A stretch of DNA of 64,000 nt from Geodermatophilus tzadiensis (GTDB lineage Bacteria; Actinomycetota; Actinomycetes; Mycobacteriales; Geodermatophilaceae). A program made the position numbers and the translations under genes. The notes below the pieces were generated by a model. It ran no database searches. It saw only the letters and a list, made by a program, of their open reading frames with translations, and had not been told where the DNA came from. Location: assembly GCF_003002915.1 (NCBI RefSeq), contig NZ_PVTG01000021.1, positions 44,857 to 108,856 on the forward strand, in the 5' to 3' direction. Below are positions 33,326 to 41,970 of this stretch, one piece after another. Every line of letters starts with the position of its first letter. The stretch's first letter is position 1.

Positions 33326-35403
33326 GCTACCGGCTCGGAGTCGACGTGGGGGGCACCTTCACCGACGTCCTGCTCGTCGACGAGGACAGCGGCGCGACGT
33401 GGCGCGCCAAGACCGCCTCCACCCCGGCCGACCAGGCGGTCGGCGTGCTGCGCGGCATCGAGGAGGTGTGTGCCGACGCGGGCATCGCGATGGCCGAGGT
33501 CGCGCAGGTGCTGCACGGCACCACGGTCGCGACCAACGCGATCCTCGAGGGCAAGGGCGCCCGCGTCGGGCTGGTCACCACCCGCGGCTTCCGGCAGGTG
33601 CTGCAGATCGCCCGCTCCTTCGTCCCCGGCGGGCTGGCCGGCTGGATCATCTGGCCCAAGCCCGAGCCGCTGGCCGACCTCGAGGACACCGTGGAGGTCG
33701 AGGGGCGCATCGCCAGTGACGGCTCGGTCGTGCGCCCCCTCGACGACGACGACGTCCGCGCGCAGCTGACCCGCCTGGCCGGGCGCGGCGTGCAGGCGCT
33801 GGCGGTCAGCCTGGTCAACTCCTTCGCCGACGCCGGCCACGAGCGGCGCATCCGGGAGCTCGCCGCCGAGGTGCTGCCCGGCGTCCCGGTGTCGCTGTCG
33901 TCGGACGTGCTGCCGGAGCTGCGCGAGTACGAGCGCACGCTGACCACCGTCGCCAACGGCTACGTGCAGCCGCAGGTGGAGAAGTACGTGCGGCACCTGT
34001 CGGCGGGGCTGCACGAGGGCGGGGTGGCCGGGGAGCTGTCGATCCTGCGCAGCGACGGCGGCCTGCAGTCGGCCGACGCCGCGGTCGCCGCGCCGGTGAC
34101 CATGCTGCTGTCGGGCCCGGCCGGCGGGGTGACCGGCGCGGTGTGGGTGGCCGAGCAGTGCGGCCACCGCGACCTCATCACCTTCGACATGGGCGGCACC
34201 TCGACCGACGTGGCGCTGGTGCGCGGCCTGTCCCCGCGGATCGGCCGGGAGACGAAGGTCGGCGACCTGACCGTGCGGGCCTCCAGCGTCGACGTCCGCA
34301 CGGTCGGCGCCGGCGGCGGGTCGATCGCGCACGTGCCCGAGCTGACCCGCGCGCTGCGGGTCGGCCCGCAGTCGGCCGGCGCCGACCCGGGCCCGGCCGC
34401 CTACGGGAAAGGGGGCACGGAGCCGACGGTCACCGACGCCAACGTCGTCCTCGGCTACCTGCCCTCGGCGCTGGCGGGCGGCGAGATCACCCTGGATGCC
34501 GAGGCCGCGCGGGCGTCGGTGAGCAAGGTCGCCGAGGCGATGGGGCTGGACTCCCCGGAGGCCGCGGCCGCCGGGATCGTCGACATCGTCAACGAGAACA
34601 TGCTCGGCGGGCTGCGGCTGGTGTCGGTGCAGCAGGGCTTCGACCCCCGCGACTTCGCGCTGGTCGCCTTCGGCGGCGCCGGCCCGCTGCACGCCAACGC
34701 GCTCGGCAGGCTGACCGGCGCGTGGCCGGTGATCGTCCCGCCGTCCCCGGGGGTGCTGTGCGCCCTCGGCGACGCCACCACCAGCCGGCGCGACGAGTCC
34801 GCGCGCACCGTGCTGCGCCGCTTCGGCCAGCTGACTGACGGCGAGCTGAGCCAGATCCTGCGCGAGCTGGCCGACGAGGCCGCCGGCCGGCTCGCCGCCC
34901 AGGGCCTGGCGCGCGAGGACCAGACGATCGGCTTCCAGGTCGACGTCCGCTACCACGGGCAGGGCTTCGAGATCCCGGTCGAGGTGGACCCCGCCTGGCT
35001 CGACGGCGCCGGTGGGGCGGGTGGGGGCAGCACAGGCGCGCTGGCCCGGCTGGGGGAGGCCTTCGACGCCGAGCACGACCGGCTGTTCTCCTTCCTCCTC
35101 GACGTCGACCACGAGCTGGTCAACGCCCGCGCCACGGTCACCGGACCGCGCCCCGACGTCGCCCCGGTGCGGTTGGAGGAGAGCGACGGCGACCCGGCGG
35201 GCGCCCTGGTCACCGAGCACCCCGTGCACGTCGGCGGCGAGCAGGTGACCGCGCGGGTCTACGACCGGGCGCGGCTGCGGGCCGGTGACGTGGTGCGCGG
35301 TCCGGCGATCGTCACCGAGATGGACTCCACGACCCTCGTCCTGCCCGGGCACGCGGCCGCCGTGCACGCCTCGGGCTCGCTGCTCATCACCCCGGAGGCG
35401 TGA
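33322..35403 (+). CDS. hyuA: Hydantoinase/oxoprolinase family protein, subunit A
   Basis: The 693-residue protein opens with the ATP-binding phosphate motif LGVDVGGTFTDVLLVDE and repeats an actin-like phosphate loop at ITFDMGGTSTDVALV, followed by GAGGGSIAHV and FGGAGPLHANALG. These define HyuA, the ATP-hydrolysing subunit that works with HyuB on hydantoins, oxoproline or ketones. It overlaps the regulator gene (ATGA) and is followed after 3 bp by hyuB. The isochorismatase-family amidase downstream fits N-methylhydantoin or a related carbamoyl substrate; this is inference. Confidence 0.88.
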   Translation: MSYRLGVDVGGTFTDVLLVDEDSGATWRAKTASTPADQAVGVLRGIEEVCADAGIAMAEVAQVLHGTTVATNAILEGKGARVGLVTTRGFRQVLQIARSFVPGGLAGWIIWPKPEPLADLEDTVEVEGRIASDGSVVRPLDDDDVRAQLTRLAGRGVQALAVSLVNSFADAGHERRIRELAAEVLPGVPVSLSSDVLPELREYERTLTTVANGYVQPQVEKYVRHLSAGLHEGGVAGELSILRSDGGLQSADAAVAAPVTMLLSGPAGGVTGAVWVAEQCGHRDLITFDMGGTSTDVALVRGLSPRIGRETKVGDLTVRASSVDVRTVGAGGGSIAHVPELTRALRVGPQSAGADPGPAAYGKGGTEPTVTDANVVLGYLPSALAGGEITLDAEAARASVSKVAEAMGLDSPEAAAAGIVDIVNENMLGGLRLVSVQQGFDPRDFALVAFGGAGPLHANALGRLTGAWPVIVPPSPGVLCALGDATTSRRDESARTVLRRFGQLTDGELSQILRELADEAAGRLAAQGLAREDQTIGFQVDVRYHGQGFEIPVEVDPAWLDGAGGAGGGSTGALARLGEAFDAEHDRLFSFLLDVDHELVNARATVTGPRPDVAPVRLEESDGDPAGALVTEHPVHVGGEQVTARVYDRARLRAGDVVRGPAIVTEMDSTTLVLPGHAAAVHASGSLLITPEA

Positions 35404-35406
35404 ACC

Positions 35407-37284
35407 GTGGCCCGCATCGTCGAGACCGCCACCGGCGAGGTCGAGCGGGTCGACGTCGACCCGGTCACCCTCGACCTCATCGAGAACGGGCTGCGCAACG
35501 CCCGCTACGAGATGGACGAGGTGCTGTTCCGCACCGCGCTCTCGCCCGGCATCCGCGAGCAGCACGACGAGTTCCCGCTCATCGGCGACCCCAGCGGGAA
35601 GATGGTCGTCGGCCAGTTCGGCCTGTCCATCCCCGACTTCCTCGACGGCTTCGACGACACCGTCGAGGAGGGCGACGTCCTGCTGACCAGCGACCCCTAC
35701 GCCTGCGGGGCGGCGATCAGCCACGCCAACGACTGGCTGCTGGTCATGCCGGTGTTCCACGAGGGCCGGGTGGTGGGCTGGGCGTCGATGTTCGGGCACA
35801 TGTCCGACGTGGGCGGCAAGACGCCGTCGTCGATGCCCACCGACGCCCGCACCATCTACGAGGAGGGGGTGGTGATACCCCCTTTCAAGCTCTACCGGAA
35901 GGGCGTGCCCAACGACGATGCGCTGCGGATCATCCTCAACCAGGTCCGCATGCCCGACTGGAACCGCGCCGACCTCAACGGCCTGGTCGCCGCCTGCCGC
36001 ACCGCCGCCCGCCGGGTGGTCGAGATGTGCCAGCGCTTCGGCACCGCCACCTACCTGTCGGCCCTCGACGCGCTGCTGCAGCGCAACCACGACGCGATGA
36101 AGGTGCTGCTGCAGGCGGTGTTCGAGGAGGGCCGCACGCTGTCGTTCACCGACTACATCTGCGACGACGGCGTCGGCAACGGCCCCTACGAGCTGAAGCT
36201 CTCGCTCACCCGCACCGGCGAGAAGGTGCACCTGGACTTCACCGGGTCCTCGCCGCAGGCGGCCGGGCCGATCAACTACTACATCAACGAGAACCTGACC
36301 CGGATGTTCTTCGGGATCTACATGATCACCGTCGCCGATCCGCAGATCCTGTGGAACGACGGCTTCTACCCGCTGGTCGACGTCACCATCCCCGACGGCT
36401 CGTACTGGAAGCCGAAGCACCCGGCGGCGCTCAACGGCCGCAACCACGGCATCGGGCGGGTGTTCGACCTGTTCGGCGGGCTGCTCGGGCAGACCAACCC
36501 GGCGCTGCTCAACGCGGCCGGCTTCTCCTCCTCGCCGCACTTCATGTACTCCGGGCACTACTCGTCGGGCGAGCGGAAGGGCGAGTGGTTCCAGCTCTAC
36601 TCGATCGGCTTCGGCGGCATCCCCGGGCGGCCGCTGGGCGACGGCCCCGACGGGCACTCGCTGTGGCCGAGCTTCGTCAACATCCCCTGCGAGTACCTCG
36701 AGTCCTACTACCCGCTGCGCATCGAGACGTGGGAGACCGTGCCCGACACCGGCGGCGCCGGCCTGCACCGCGGCGGCAACGGCGTCGACGTGGCCTACGT
36801 CTTCGAGGAGCCCGGCGAGATCGCCATCCACGACGACCGCTGGCTCACCTATCCCTGGGGCGTCAACGGCGGCGAGCCCGGCGCGCGCGGCCGCAAGTGG
36901 ATCGACCGGGCCGACGGCACCCGCGAGGTGCTGCCGAGCAAGTGCCACGGCGTGCCGGTGCACCCGGGCGACGTGCTGCACTTCGTCACCTGGGGCGGCG
37001 GCGGGTGGGGCGACCCCCTGCTGCGCGACCCGGAGCTGGTGGCCCGCGAAGTGCGGCGCGGCCTGGTCACCCAGGCCGGCGCCCGGCGCTACGGCGTCGT
37101 CGTCACCGAGGACGGCGAGGTGGACGCCGAGGCCACCGAGACGGTGCGCGACCAGCTGCGCGCCGACCGGCCCGCGGAGCTGCCGGTGTTCGACATGGGG
37201 CCGCCGGTGGAGGAGCTGCTCGCCCGCTGCGAGGAGGAGACCGGCCTGCCCGCGCCCCGGCGTCCGGTGTGGACGGCGGGATGA
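35407..37284 (+). CDS. hyuB: Hydantoinase B family protein
   Basis: The 625-residue protein matches HyuB in length and motifs: DPVTLDLIENGLRNARYEM, SPGIREQHDEFPLI, DVLLTSDPYACGAAISHAND, FGHMSDVGGKTPSSMP and the glycine-rich PDTGGAGLHRGGNGVDV. It would be the catalytic partner of HyuA. GTG 35407 begins 3 bp after the hyuA stop. The last part (SKCHGVPVHPGDVLHFVTWGG) is the usual C-terminal signature. An inverted repeat separates it from the amidase gene. Confidence 0.88.
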   Translation: MARIVETATGEVERVDVDPVTLDLIENGLRNARYEMDEVLFRTALSPGIREQHDEFPLIGDPSGKMVVGQFGLSIPDFLDGFDDTVEEGDVLLTSDPYACGAAISHANDWLLVMPVFHEGRVVGWASMFGHMSDVGGKTPSSMPTDARTIYEEGVVIPPFKLYRKGVPNDDALRIILNQVRMPDWNRADLNGLVAACRTAARRVVEMCQRFGTATYLSALDALLQRNHDAMKVLLQAVFEEGRTLSFTDYICDDGVGNGPYELKLSLTRTGEKVHLDFTGSSPQAAGPINYYINENLTRMFFGIYMITVADPQILWNDGFYPLVDVTIPDGSYWKPKHPAALNGRNHGIGRVFDLFGGLLGQTNPALLNAAGFSSSPHFMYSGHYSSGERKGEWFQLYSIGFGGIPGRPLGDGPDGHSLWPSFVNIPCEYLESYYPLRIETWETVPDTGGAGLHRGGNGVDVAYVFEEPGEIAIHDDRWLTYPWGVNGGEPGARGRKWIDRADGTREVLPSKCHGVPVHPGDVLHFVTWGGGGWGDPLLRDPELVAREVRRGLVTQAGARRYGVVVTEDGEVDAEATETVRDQLRADRPAELPVFDMGPPVEELLARCEEETGLPAPRRPVWTAG

Positions 37285-37308
37285 ACCGCTCCGCCCCCCA
37301 CCGCTCGC

Positions 37309-37368
37309 GCGAGATCTGCACACCGGTCGCCGTCCCGGGCCGGAAGGGCGCGAGTGTGCGGATCTCGC
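37309..37368. repeat. 15-bp inverted repeat between hyuB and the amidase gene
   Basis: GCGAGATCTGCACAC (37309-37323) pairs with GTGTGCGGATCTCGC (37354-37368) with one G-U mismatch, around a 30-base GC-rich loop. It lies 25 bp after hyuB and 16 bp before the amidase start. It could be a transcript-processing or attenuation hairpin, or a dispersed repeat of this genome. Confidence 0.65.
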
Positions 37369-37384
37369 CGCGGGGGGAGGGGCC

Positions 37385-38014
37385 GTGAGCGTGCCGGAGC
37401 CCGGACCGCACGGGACGGCGTTCTCCGGGCGGGTCGGCTGGGGGAGCCGCCCGGCGGTGCTGGTCATCGACCTCTGCCGCGCCTACACCGAGGCCGGCGG
37501 GCCGTTCGCGCTGCCCGACCCCGGGCCGGCGGTCGAGGCGGCGTCGGCCCTGGTGACGGCGGCCCGCGGGCGCGGCCACCCGGTGCTGTGGACGGCGGTC
37601 CGCTACACCCGCGGTCTGGCCGACGGCGGGCTGTTCGTGCGCAAGGTGCCGGCGCTGGCCGCCTTCGCCGAGGACGCGCCCGGTGGCTGGGGCGAGCTGA
37701 CGCTGGCTCCGGACCCGGGTGAGCCCGTGGTGGTCAAGCAGTACGCGTCGGCGTTCTTCGGCACGACGCTGGCACCGACGCTGGTCGGCCTCGGCGTGGA
37801 CACCCTCGTGATCGCCGGGGTGTCGACGTCGGGCTGCGTGCGGGCCACCGCGATGGACGCGCTCAACTCCGGGTTCCGCCCGCAGGTGGTGCGCGAGGCC
37901 TGCGCCGACCGCAGCCCGGCGCTGCACGAGAACAACCTCGCCGACCTCGACGCCAAGTACGCCGACGTCGTCGACCTGTCCGGGGCGCTTGACTGCCTCC
38001 AGCGCCCCGCGTAG
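37385..38014 (+). CDS. Isochorismatase-family cysteine hydrolase, N-carbamoylsarcosine amidase-like
   Basis: The 209-residue protein has the triad of the family: Asp29 in AVLVIDLCRAYTE, Lys118 in VVKQYASAFFGTTL and Cys151 in GVSTSGCVRATAMDAL. The cis-peptide GVSTSG motif and the adjacent hydantoinase genes favour an N-carbamoyl amidase; isochorismatase itself is unlikely. Together with HyuA and HyuB it would open a hydantoin ring and then release ammonia and carbon dioxide, as in the creatinine/N-methylhydantoin route. The start is GTG 37385 after a ggggggagg site. A perfect hairpin follows. Confidence 0.82.
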   Translation: MSVPEPGPHGTAFSGRVGWGSRPAVLVIDLCRAYTEAGGPFALPDPGPAVEAASALVTAARGRGHPVLWTAVRYTRGLADGGLFVRKVPALAAFAEDAPGGWGELTLAPDPGEPVVVKQYASAFFGTTLAPTLVGLGVDTLVIAGVSTSGCVRATAMDALNSGFRPQVVREACADRSPALHENNLADLDAKYADVVDLSGALDCLQRPA

Positions 38015-38016
38015 AC

Positions 38017-38056
38017 GGCGGCGCCTCCCGGGTGTCCCCCCTCGGGAGGCGCCGCC
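38017..38056 (+). terminator. Perfect 14-bp hairpin ending the hydantoinase operon
   Basis: GGCGGCGCCTCCCG (38017-38030) and its exact complement at 38043-38056 surround a 12-base loop, beginning 3 bp after the amidase stop codon. No U-tract is present. Confidence 0.78.
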
Positions 38057-38170
38057 CCCTACCTCTCCCATGGTGCGGGTGTGGCCCGCGGGGTCGGCCG
38101 CCGGGCCGGGGCGGGCGCCGCCCGGCCCGGCGCCCCGCGCCACCGGTGGCGCCGTGCGACGGTCGCGGGG

Positions 38171-38647
38171 ATGCCGAGCAGCCCCCGTCCCGCGGCGGAC
38201 GGTCCCGAGGACCCCGACACCCTCGTCCTGGCGGTCCCGGCGCACCGGGCACCCCGCAGACCCGTGCGCCGGCGGTGGCTCGCCCTCGCGGCCGGGGTCG
38301 CGGTGCTGGCGGTGGCCGTGCTCGCCGTCCTCGTCGCCCCCGCCGGGGTGCCGGGCAGCGGGGGCCGGAGCGCCGTCGCCATCCCCAGCGCGACGCCGTC
38401 GGAGCCGACGCGGCAGGTGCCGCCCCCGGCCCGGCCGTCGCCGGTGACGAGCACGCCCGCCCCGCCGCCCGCGCCGGTCGCACCGGCCGCCGCGACCGCG
38501 CCGGTCCCCACGGCGGTCCCGGCGCCCGTCCCCGCACCGACGCCGAGCAGCACGCCCGCGCCGCCCCCGCCGCCGGCCGCCGAGCCGTGCGACGCGCCGG
38601 GCAACAGCGAGCACGCCCGCGGCCGCGGCGGCCCCTCCTGCCCCTGA
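38171..38647 (+). CDS. Membrane-anchored proline-rich protein
   Basis: The 158-residue product has a charged N-terminus, a single membrane helix (WLALAAGVAVLAVAVLAVLVA) and an extracytoplasmic tail made almost entirely of proline, alanine, threonine and serine, ending with EPCDAPGNSEHARGRGGPSCP, which has two cysteines. No enzymatic domain is visible. It may be a cell-wall-spanning linker protein. ATG 38171 is chosen because the sequence upstream has shadow-like arginine-rich composition; low complexity makes the exact limits uncertain. Confidence 0.55.
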   Translation: MPSSPRPAADGPEDPDTLVLAVPAHRAPRRPVRRRWLALAAGVAVLAVAVLAVLVAPAGVPGSGGRSAVAIPSATPSEPTRQVPPPARPSPVTSTPAPPPAPVAPAAATAPVPTAVPAPVPAPTPSSTPAPPPPPAAEPCDAPGNSEHARGRGGPSCP

Positions 38648-38712
38648 CGGGCGGGTCCCGCGGGCCGGCACCGTGCACCGGCCCTGCACCGGCGCCGTGC
38701 CAGGGTGGACCG

Positions 38713-39174
38713 GTGCCGAGGCGGAGCGCGGGGGTCCTGCTGTACCGGCGTGAGCCCGGCAGAGGGGTGGCGGTGCTGCTCGGGCACATGGGCGGCCCGT
38801 TCTGGGCGCGCCGCGACGAGGGCGCCTGGTCGATCCCCAAGGGCGAGTACGGGGAGGGCGAGGACCCGCTCGCGGTGGCGCACCGGGAGTTCGAGGAGGA
38901 GCTCGGCAGCCCCGTCCCGTCGGCGGAGCTGGTCCCGCTCGGCGAGCTGCGGGCCGGCGGCAAGGTGCTCACCGTGTGGGCCGCGGAGGGCGACCTGGAC
39001 GCCGCCGCGATCCGCAGCAACACCTTCGCGCTGGAGTGGCCACCGCGGTCGGGCCGGGTGCAGGAGTTCCCGGAGGTCGACCGCGCCGCCTGGCTCCCGG
39101 TCGACGAGGCGCGCACGCGGCTGGTGAGGGGCCAGCTGCCCTACCTCGACCGCCTCGCGGCCCTGCTCGGCTGA
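38713..39174 (+). CDS. NUDIX hydrolase
   Basis: The 153-residue protein has a complete NUDIX box, with glycine at the head of GEYGEGEDPLAVAHREFEEE, matching GX5EX7REXXEE, preceded by SAGVLLYRREPG and GAWSIPKG. The fold is intact, and the length matches stand-alone phosphohydrolases that act on nucleoside diphosphate derivatives. Resemblance to the small DUF/NUDIX proteins of actinobacteria (WSIPKGEY, FALEWPPRSG) is strong; the substrate is unknown. The start at GTG 38713 has only a weak ribosome-binding site. Confidence 0.88.
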   Translation: MPRRSAGVLLYRREPGRGVAVLLGHMGGPFWARRDEGAWSIPKGEYGEGEDPLAVAHREFEEELGSPVPSAELVPLGELRAGGKVLTVWAAEGDLDAAAIRSNTFALEWPPRSGRVQEFPEVDRAAWLPVDEARTRLVRGQLPYLDRLAALLG

Positions 39175-39372
39175 CCCCGCCAGGCGTCGACCTGCCGATG
39201 CCTCCCGGCGGCCGGGACCGCCGCCGGTCGGCACACGGATGGGGCCGGTGGGGCGGACGCGGGGCGTTGGTCCGTGTCGGCCGTTCCGTGTCGCCCATTG
39301 CGGTACAGGACCGCCTAGCTTCCGACGACGCCGCCGGAGACGCCGACGGCCCACACGAAGCGGGGGATTCCC

Positions 39373-39951
39373 ATGACCACCTCTCAGTCCCCGGGCGCGG
39401 CCGCGCAGCAGCCCGCCTCCGGTGCCGCCTCAGCCCACGGTCAGGCCCCGTACGCGCCGGCGCCCTACGGTCAGGTCCCCTACGGTCAGGCCCCGTCCGC
39501 GCCGGCGCCGTACGGTCAGGCGCCGGCCCACCGCGCGTACGCCGGCCAGCCGATGCCGCCCGTCCCGGCGGGTGCCCCCGTCCCGCAGGCCGGCCCGGTC
39601 GGCAGGGTGCGCGGCACCGGCGTCGCCATCCTGTTGATGATCGTCACCTTCGGGATCTACGGCCTCGTGTGGACCTACTCAGTGCACGAGGAGATGAGGC
39701 GGCACACCGGGCAGGGCCTCGGTGGCGGTCTGGCTCTCCTCATCACCATCGTCTTCGGCGTCGCCTCGCCGTTCGTGGCCAGCAGCGAGGTGGGCAACCT
39801 CTACGAGCGGATGGGCCGGGCCAAGCCGGTCAGCGGTGCCACCGGGCTCTGGTCATTCCCGGGCTTCCTGATCCTGGTCGGCCCGCTCGTCTGGTTCGTC
39901 AGGACCAACGGCGCCCTCAATGCCTACTGGCGGTCGCTTGGGGCCGCCTGA
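39373..39951 (+). CDS. DUF4234-family membrane protein with PYGQ repeats
   Basis: The 192-residue protein has an N-terminal 70-residue disordered region with tandem PYGQ units (APYGQVPYGQAPSAPAPYGQ), then RGTGVAILLMIVTFGIYGLVW, a DUF4234 signature beginning the first membrane helix, a second hydrophobic segment (ALLITIVFGVASPFVA) and a third at FPGFLILVGPLVWFV. The final NGALNAYWRSLG is also typical of the family. Function unknown. Proline-glutamine tails of this kind occur on many actinobacterial membrane proteins. Start ATG 39373. Confidence 0.82.
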   Translation: MTTSQSPGAAAQQPASGAASAHGQAPYAPAPYGQVPYGQAPSAPAPYGQAPAHRAYAGQPMPPVPAGAPVPQAGPVGRVRGTGVAILLMIVTFGIYGLVWTYSVHEEMRRHTGQGLGGGLALLITIVFGVASPFVASSEVGNLYERMGRAKPVSGATGLWSFPGFLILVGPLVWFVRTNGALNAYWRSLGAA

Positions 39952-39960
39952 GCCGGGCCC

Positions 39961-40008
39961 GCACGGACCGGCCGCGCCGCCGCACCCGCGAAGGCGCGGC
40001 CGTCGTGC
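39961..40008. terminator. Hairpin between convergent genes, probable bidirectional terminator
   Basis: CGGCCGCGCC (39969-39978) pairs with GGCGCGGCCG (39993-40002), and outside a small internal loop GCACG (39961-39965) pairs with CGTGC (40004-40008). It lies between the ends of the DUF4234 gene and the short GAP1-like gene. Confidence 0.65.
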
Positions 40009-40011
40009 GTC

Positions 40012-41970
40012 TCACCCCAGGTGCCACTCGATCAGCCGCTGCAGGGCCGGAGGGACGACCTCCCGGTCGAGCAGCCGGAGCACGGCCGCCCGGGTCACGG
40101 CGCCCGGCGGCGTGCGCTGCAGCACGGCGCCGAGGACCCACGCGAACGGGATGTCCGCCGGCAGGACCTCCATGAGCACACGTGCCGTGTCCAGGTCGAG
40201 TGAGCCGTGCGGGTAGGCCGCCTCGGCCGCGCGCCCGGCCCAGCGCTCCACCGGTGTTCCGCCGTTCCCGGCGCCGAAGGAGACGGCCGCAAGGAAGGCC
40301 GCGGCGCGCTCCAGCGGCGTGACATCCGTCCCGCGGCGCACGTGGAGCCGGTGGGCCGCTCGTTCCCACTCCACCGGGCCGGTGCGCTGCAGCGCTGCCA
40401 CGGTGAGCGGCCCCACCGGGAGGGACCGGTGTCCCAGCCACTCGTGCGTCGCAGCGGAGAGCACCGTGCCGGGCAGTCCCCGGCCGTCCGTCAGCTGCGG
40501 GGCGACCTCCAGTTCGGGCACCAGTTCCTCCCACAGCCAGTCGGCGACCGGCTCCCAGCCGTCCCGGAGCGGATCGGTGGAGCGGTCCAGCACGGCCGGC
40601 ACGAGGACCTCGCGAGCCAACTCGGCGATCTGCCGCCTGTCCTCCGCGAGAGCGGGGGAGTCGTCAAGGAGCGCGGCCACGGAGAGGAGCGACGAGGGGA
40701 GGTCGCCGGCCTCCGCCTGGCGCTCGCGCGCCCGCTCCCGCGCCGTCTCGACACCGCGGCGGACCGCGCCGGAGAGCCGGAACCAGGTCCGCGACAGCGA
40801 CTCACCGGCATCGGCCGGCACCCGGCCGCGCGCCGTCTCCCACCACGCGTCCGGCCGGGCGGAGGGCGCCGCGACGACCGGGGGCGGCGCGTGCTCCCGG
40901 ACGAGTTCGAGGACCCGCGTCACCAGAGGCGCGCCGACGGGCACCCCCGCGGGCCACTCGTCCCGGGCCAGCGCCGCGGCGTCGGCGGTGAGGTCGTCGG
41001 CGTCGTCGAGCAGCAGGACCGCCGCGGCCAGCGCCCAAAGCGGCCGGCGGGCGCCGGCACCGCCGACCTCCGCGGCCAAGGCGTCGACCCGCCGCGCGAC
41101 CTCGGGCAGCAGGTCGAGGACGACGACCGTCTCGGCCAGCCGCGCCCACGGCCCTGCGGACACCGCCGTGCCCGACCGCAGCACCCACCGGTCCCGGCCG
41201 CCGCGCACCGGCTGCTCGCGGTCCCCGAGCACCGTGGCGCCGAGCTCGGCGATCGCGCCGACAGCGGAGGCGTCGGCGCCGGGGACGCCGGCCAGCGCGA
41301 AGGGCAGCGTGCCGGCCGGGCGCGGGGCGACCAGCCGCTCGTAGGTACTGAACGGGAGCAGCCAGGTCGCCACCGGGAGGAGCAGCCGCCCGACCAGCCA
41401 CGCCCAGTGCGCCGCGGCAGCCGGCTCGTCGCCCACCACGAGCAGCGGGCCGCCGCTGCGCATCGTCGAGCTAACGGCGGCCAGCACCACTTCGCGCTGG
41501 TCGGGATGGGCGCGCGCGAACGCGGTGAGGCCGGCGTCGTCGAGCGACCCGCGGCGCAGGTCCCGGCCCGGTCGCGGACCAGGGTCCATCGACCAGATGT
41601 CGGCGTCCCACAGGTCGGCGGGGCGCAGCACGGCGCTACCGATCACGGACGGGTCGACCAGCAGCCCGGCGAGCCGCAGGCGTAGCGCTCCAGAGGCGTC
41701 GGGGCGCCCGGCGGTGGTCGCGCGCAGGCACACCAGACCGTCGCTCCCCGGCGGCGAGAGCGCCAGCCGGTATGGCCGGTCGACGTCGCCGAGCCGCCGT
41801 GGGACCGCCGACGCCGGCGGCAGGGCGGAGGGTCCGTCGGCCAGGACCCGGTGGACGATGTCGTCCGGCAGGTCGCGGGAGACGACCTCCGGCTGCCACC
41901 GGAGCGGCTCCGCCGTGCCGGGCCGCCACACGGCGCTGCCGACGACGTGGCCGCGGACCGGCCCGCTCAC
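40012..41970 (-). CDS. GTPase-associated protein 1 (GAP1)-like protein, short paralogue
   Basis: The 652-residue protein aligns by eye along most of its length with the 894-residue product of the gene before it: LRPADLWDADIW, VGRLLLPVATWLLPFSTYERL-type segment, GPWARLAETVV, ATHEWLGHRSLPVGPL and GPVEWERAAHRLHVRR are shared blocks. These are the GAP1-N2/GAP1-M type regions as I recall them. GTG 41970 overlaps the upstream stop (GTGA), so the two are coupled; a longer start at 42021 is possible. It has no catalytic motif and probably acts as an adaptor to the GTPase encoded two genes upstream. It lacks the 200-residue C-terminal extension of its paralogue. Confidence 0.78.
   Translation of the reverse strand: MSGPVRGHVVGSAVWRPGTAEPLRWQPEVVSRDLPDDIVHRVLADGPSALPPASAVPRRLGDVDRPYRLALSPPGSDGLVCLRATTAGRPDASGALRLRLAGLLVDPSVIGSAVLRPADLWDADIWSMDPGPRPGRDLRRGSLDDAGLTAFARAHPDQREVVLAAVSSTMRSGGPLLVVGDEPAAAAHWAWLVGRLLLPVATWLLPFSTYERLVAPRPAGTLPFALAGVPGADASAVGAIAELGATVLGDREQPVRGGRDRWVLRSGTAVSAGPWARLAETVVVLDLLPEVARRVDALAAEVGGAGARRPLWALAAAVLLLDDADDLTADAAALARDEWPAGVPVGAPLVTRVLELVREHAPPPVVAAPSARPDAWWETARGRVPADAGESLSRTWFRLSGAVRRGVETARERARERQAEAGDLPSSLLSVAALLDDSPALAEDRRQIAELAREVLVPAVLDRSTDPLRDGWEPVADWLWEELVPELEVAPQLTDGRGLPGTVLSAATHEWLGHRSLPVGPLTVAALQRTGPVEWERAAHRLHVRRGTDVTPLERAAAFLAAVSFGAGNGGTPVERWAGRAAEAAYPHGSLDLDTARVLMEVLPADIPFAWVLGAVLQRTPPGAVTRAAVLRLLDREVVPPALQRLIEWHLG

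Noticed and set aside
37281..37388. 35-codon frame overlapping the hyuB stop (ATGA)
   Set aside because: It runs through the inverted repeat between hyuB and the amidase gene and has no recognisable feature; coupling alone was not enough.
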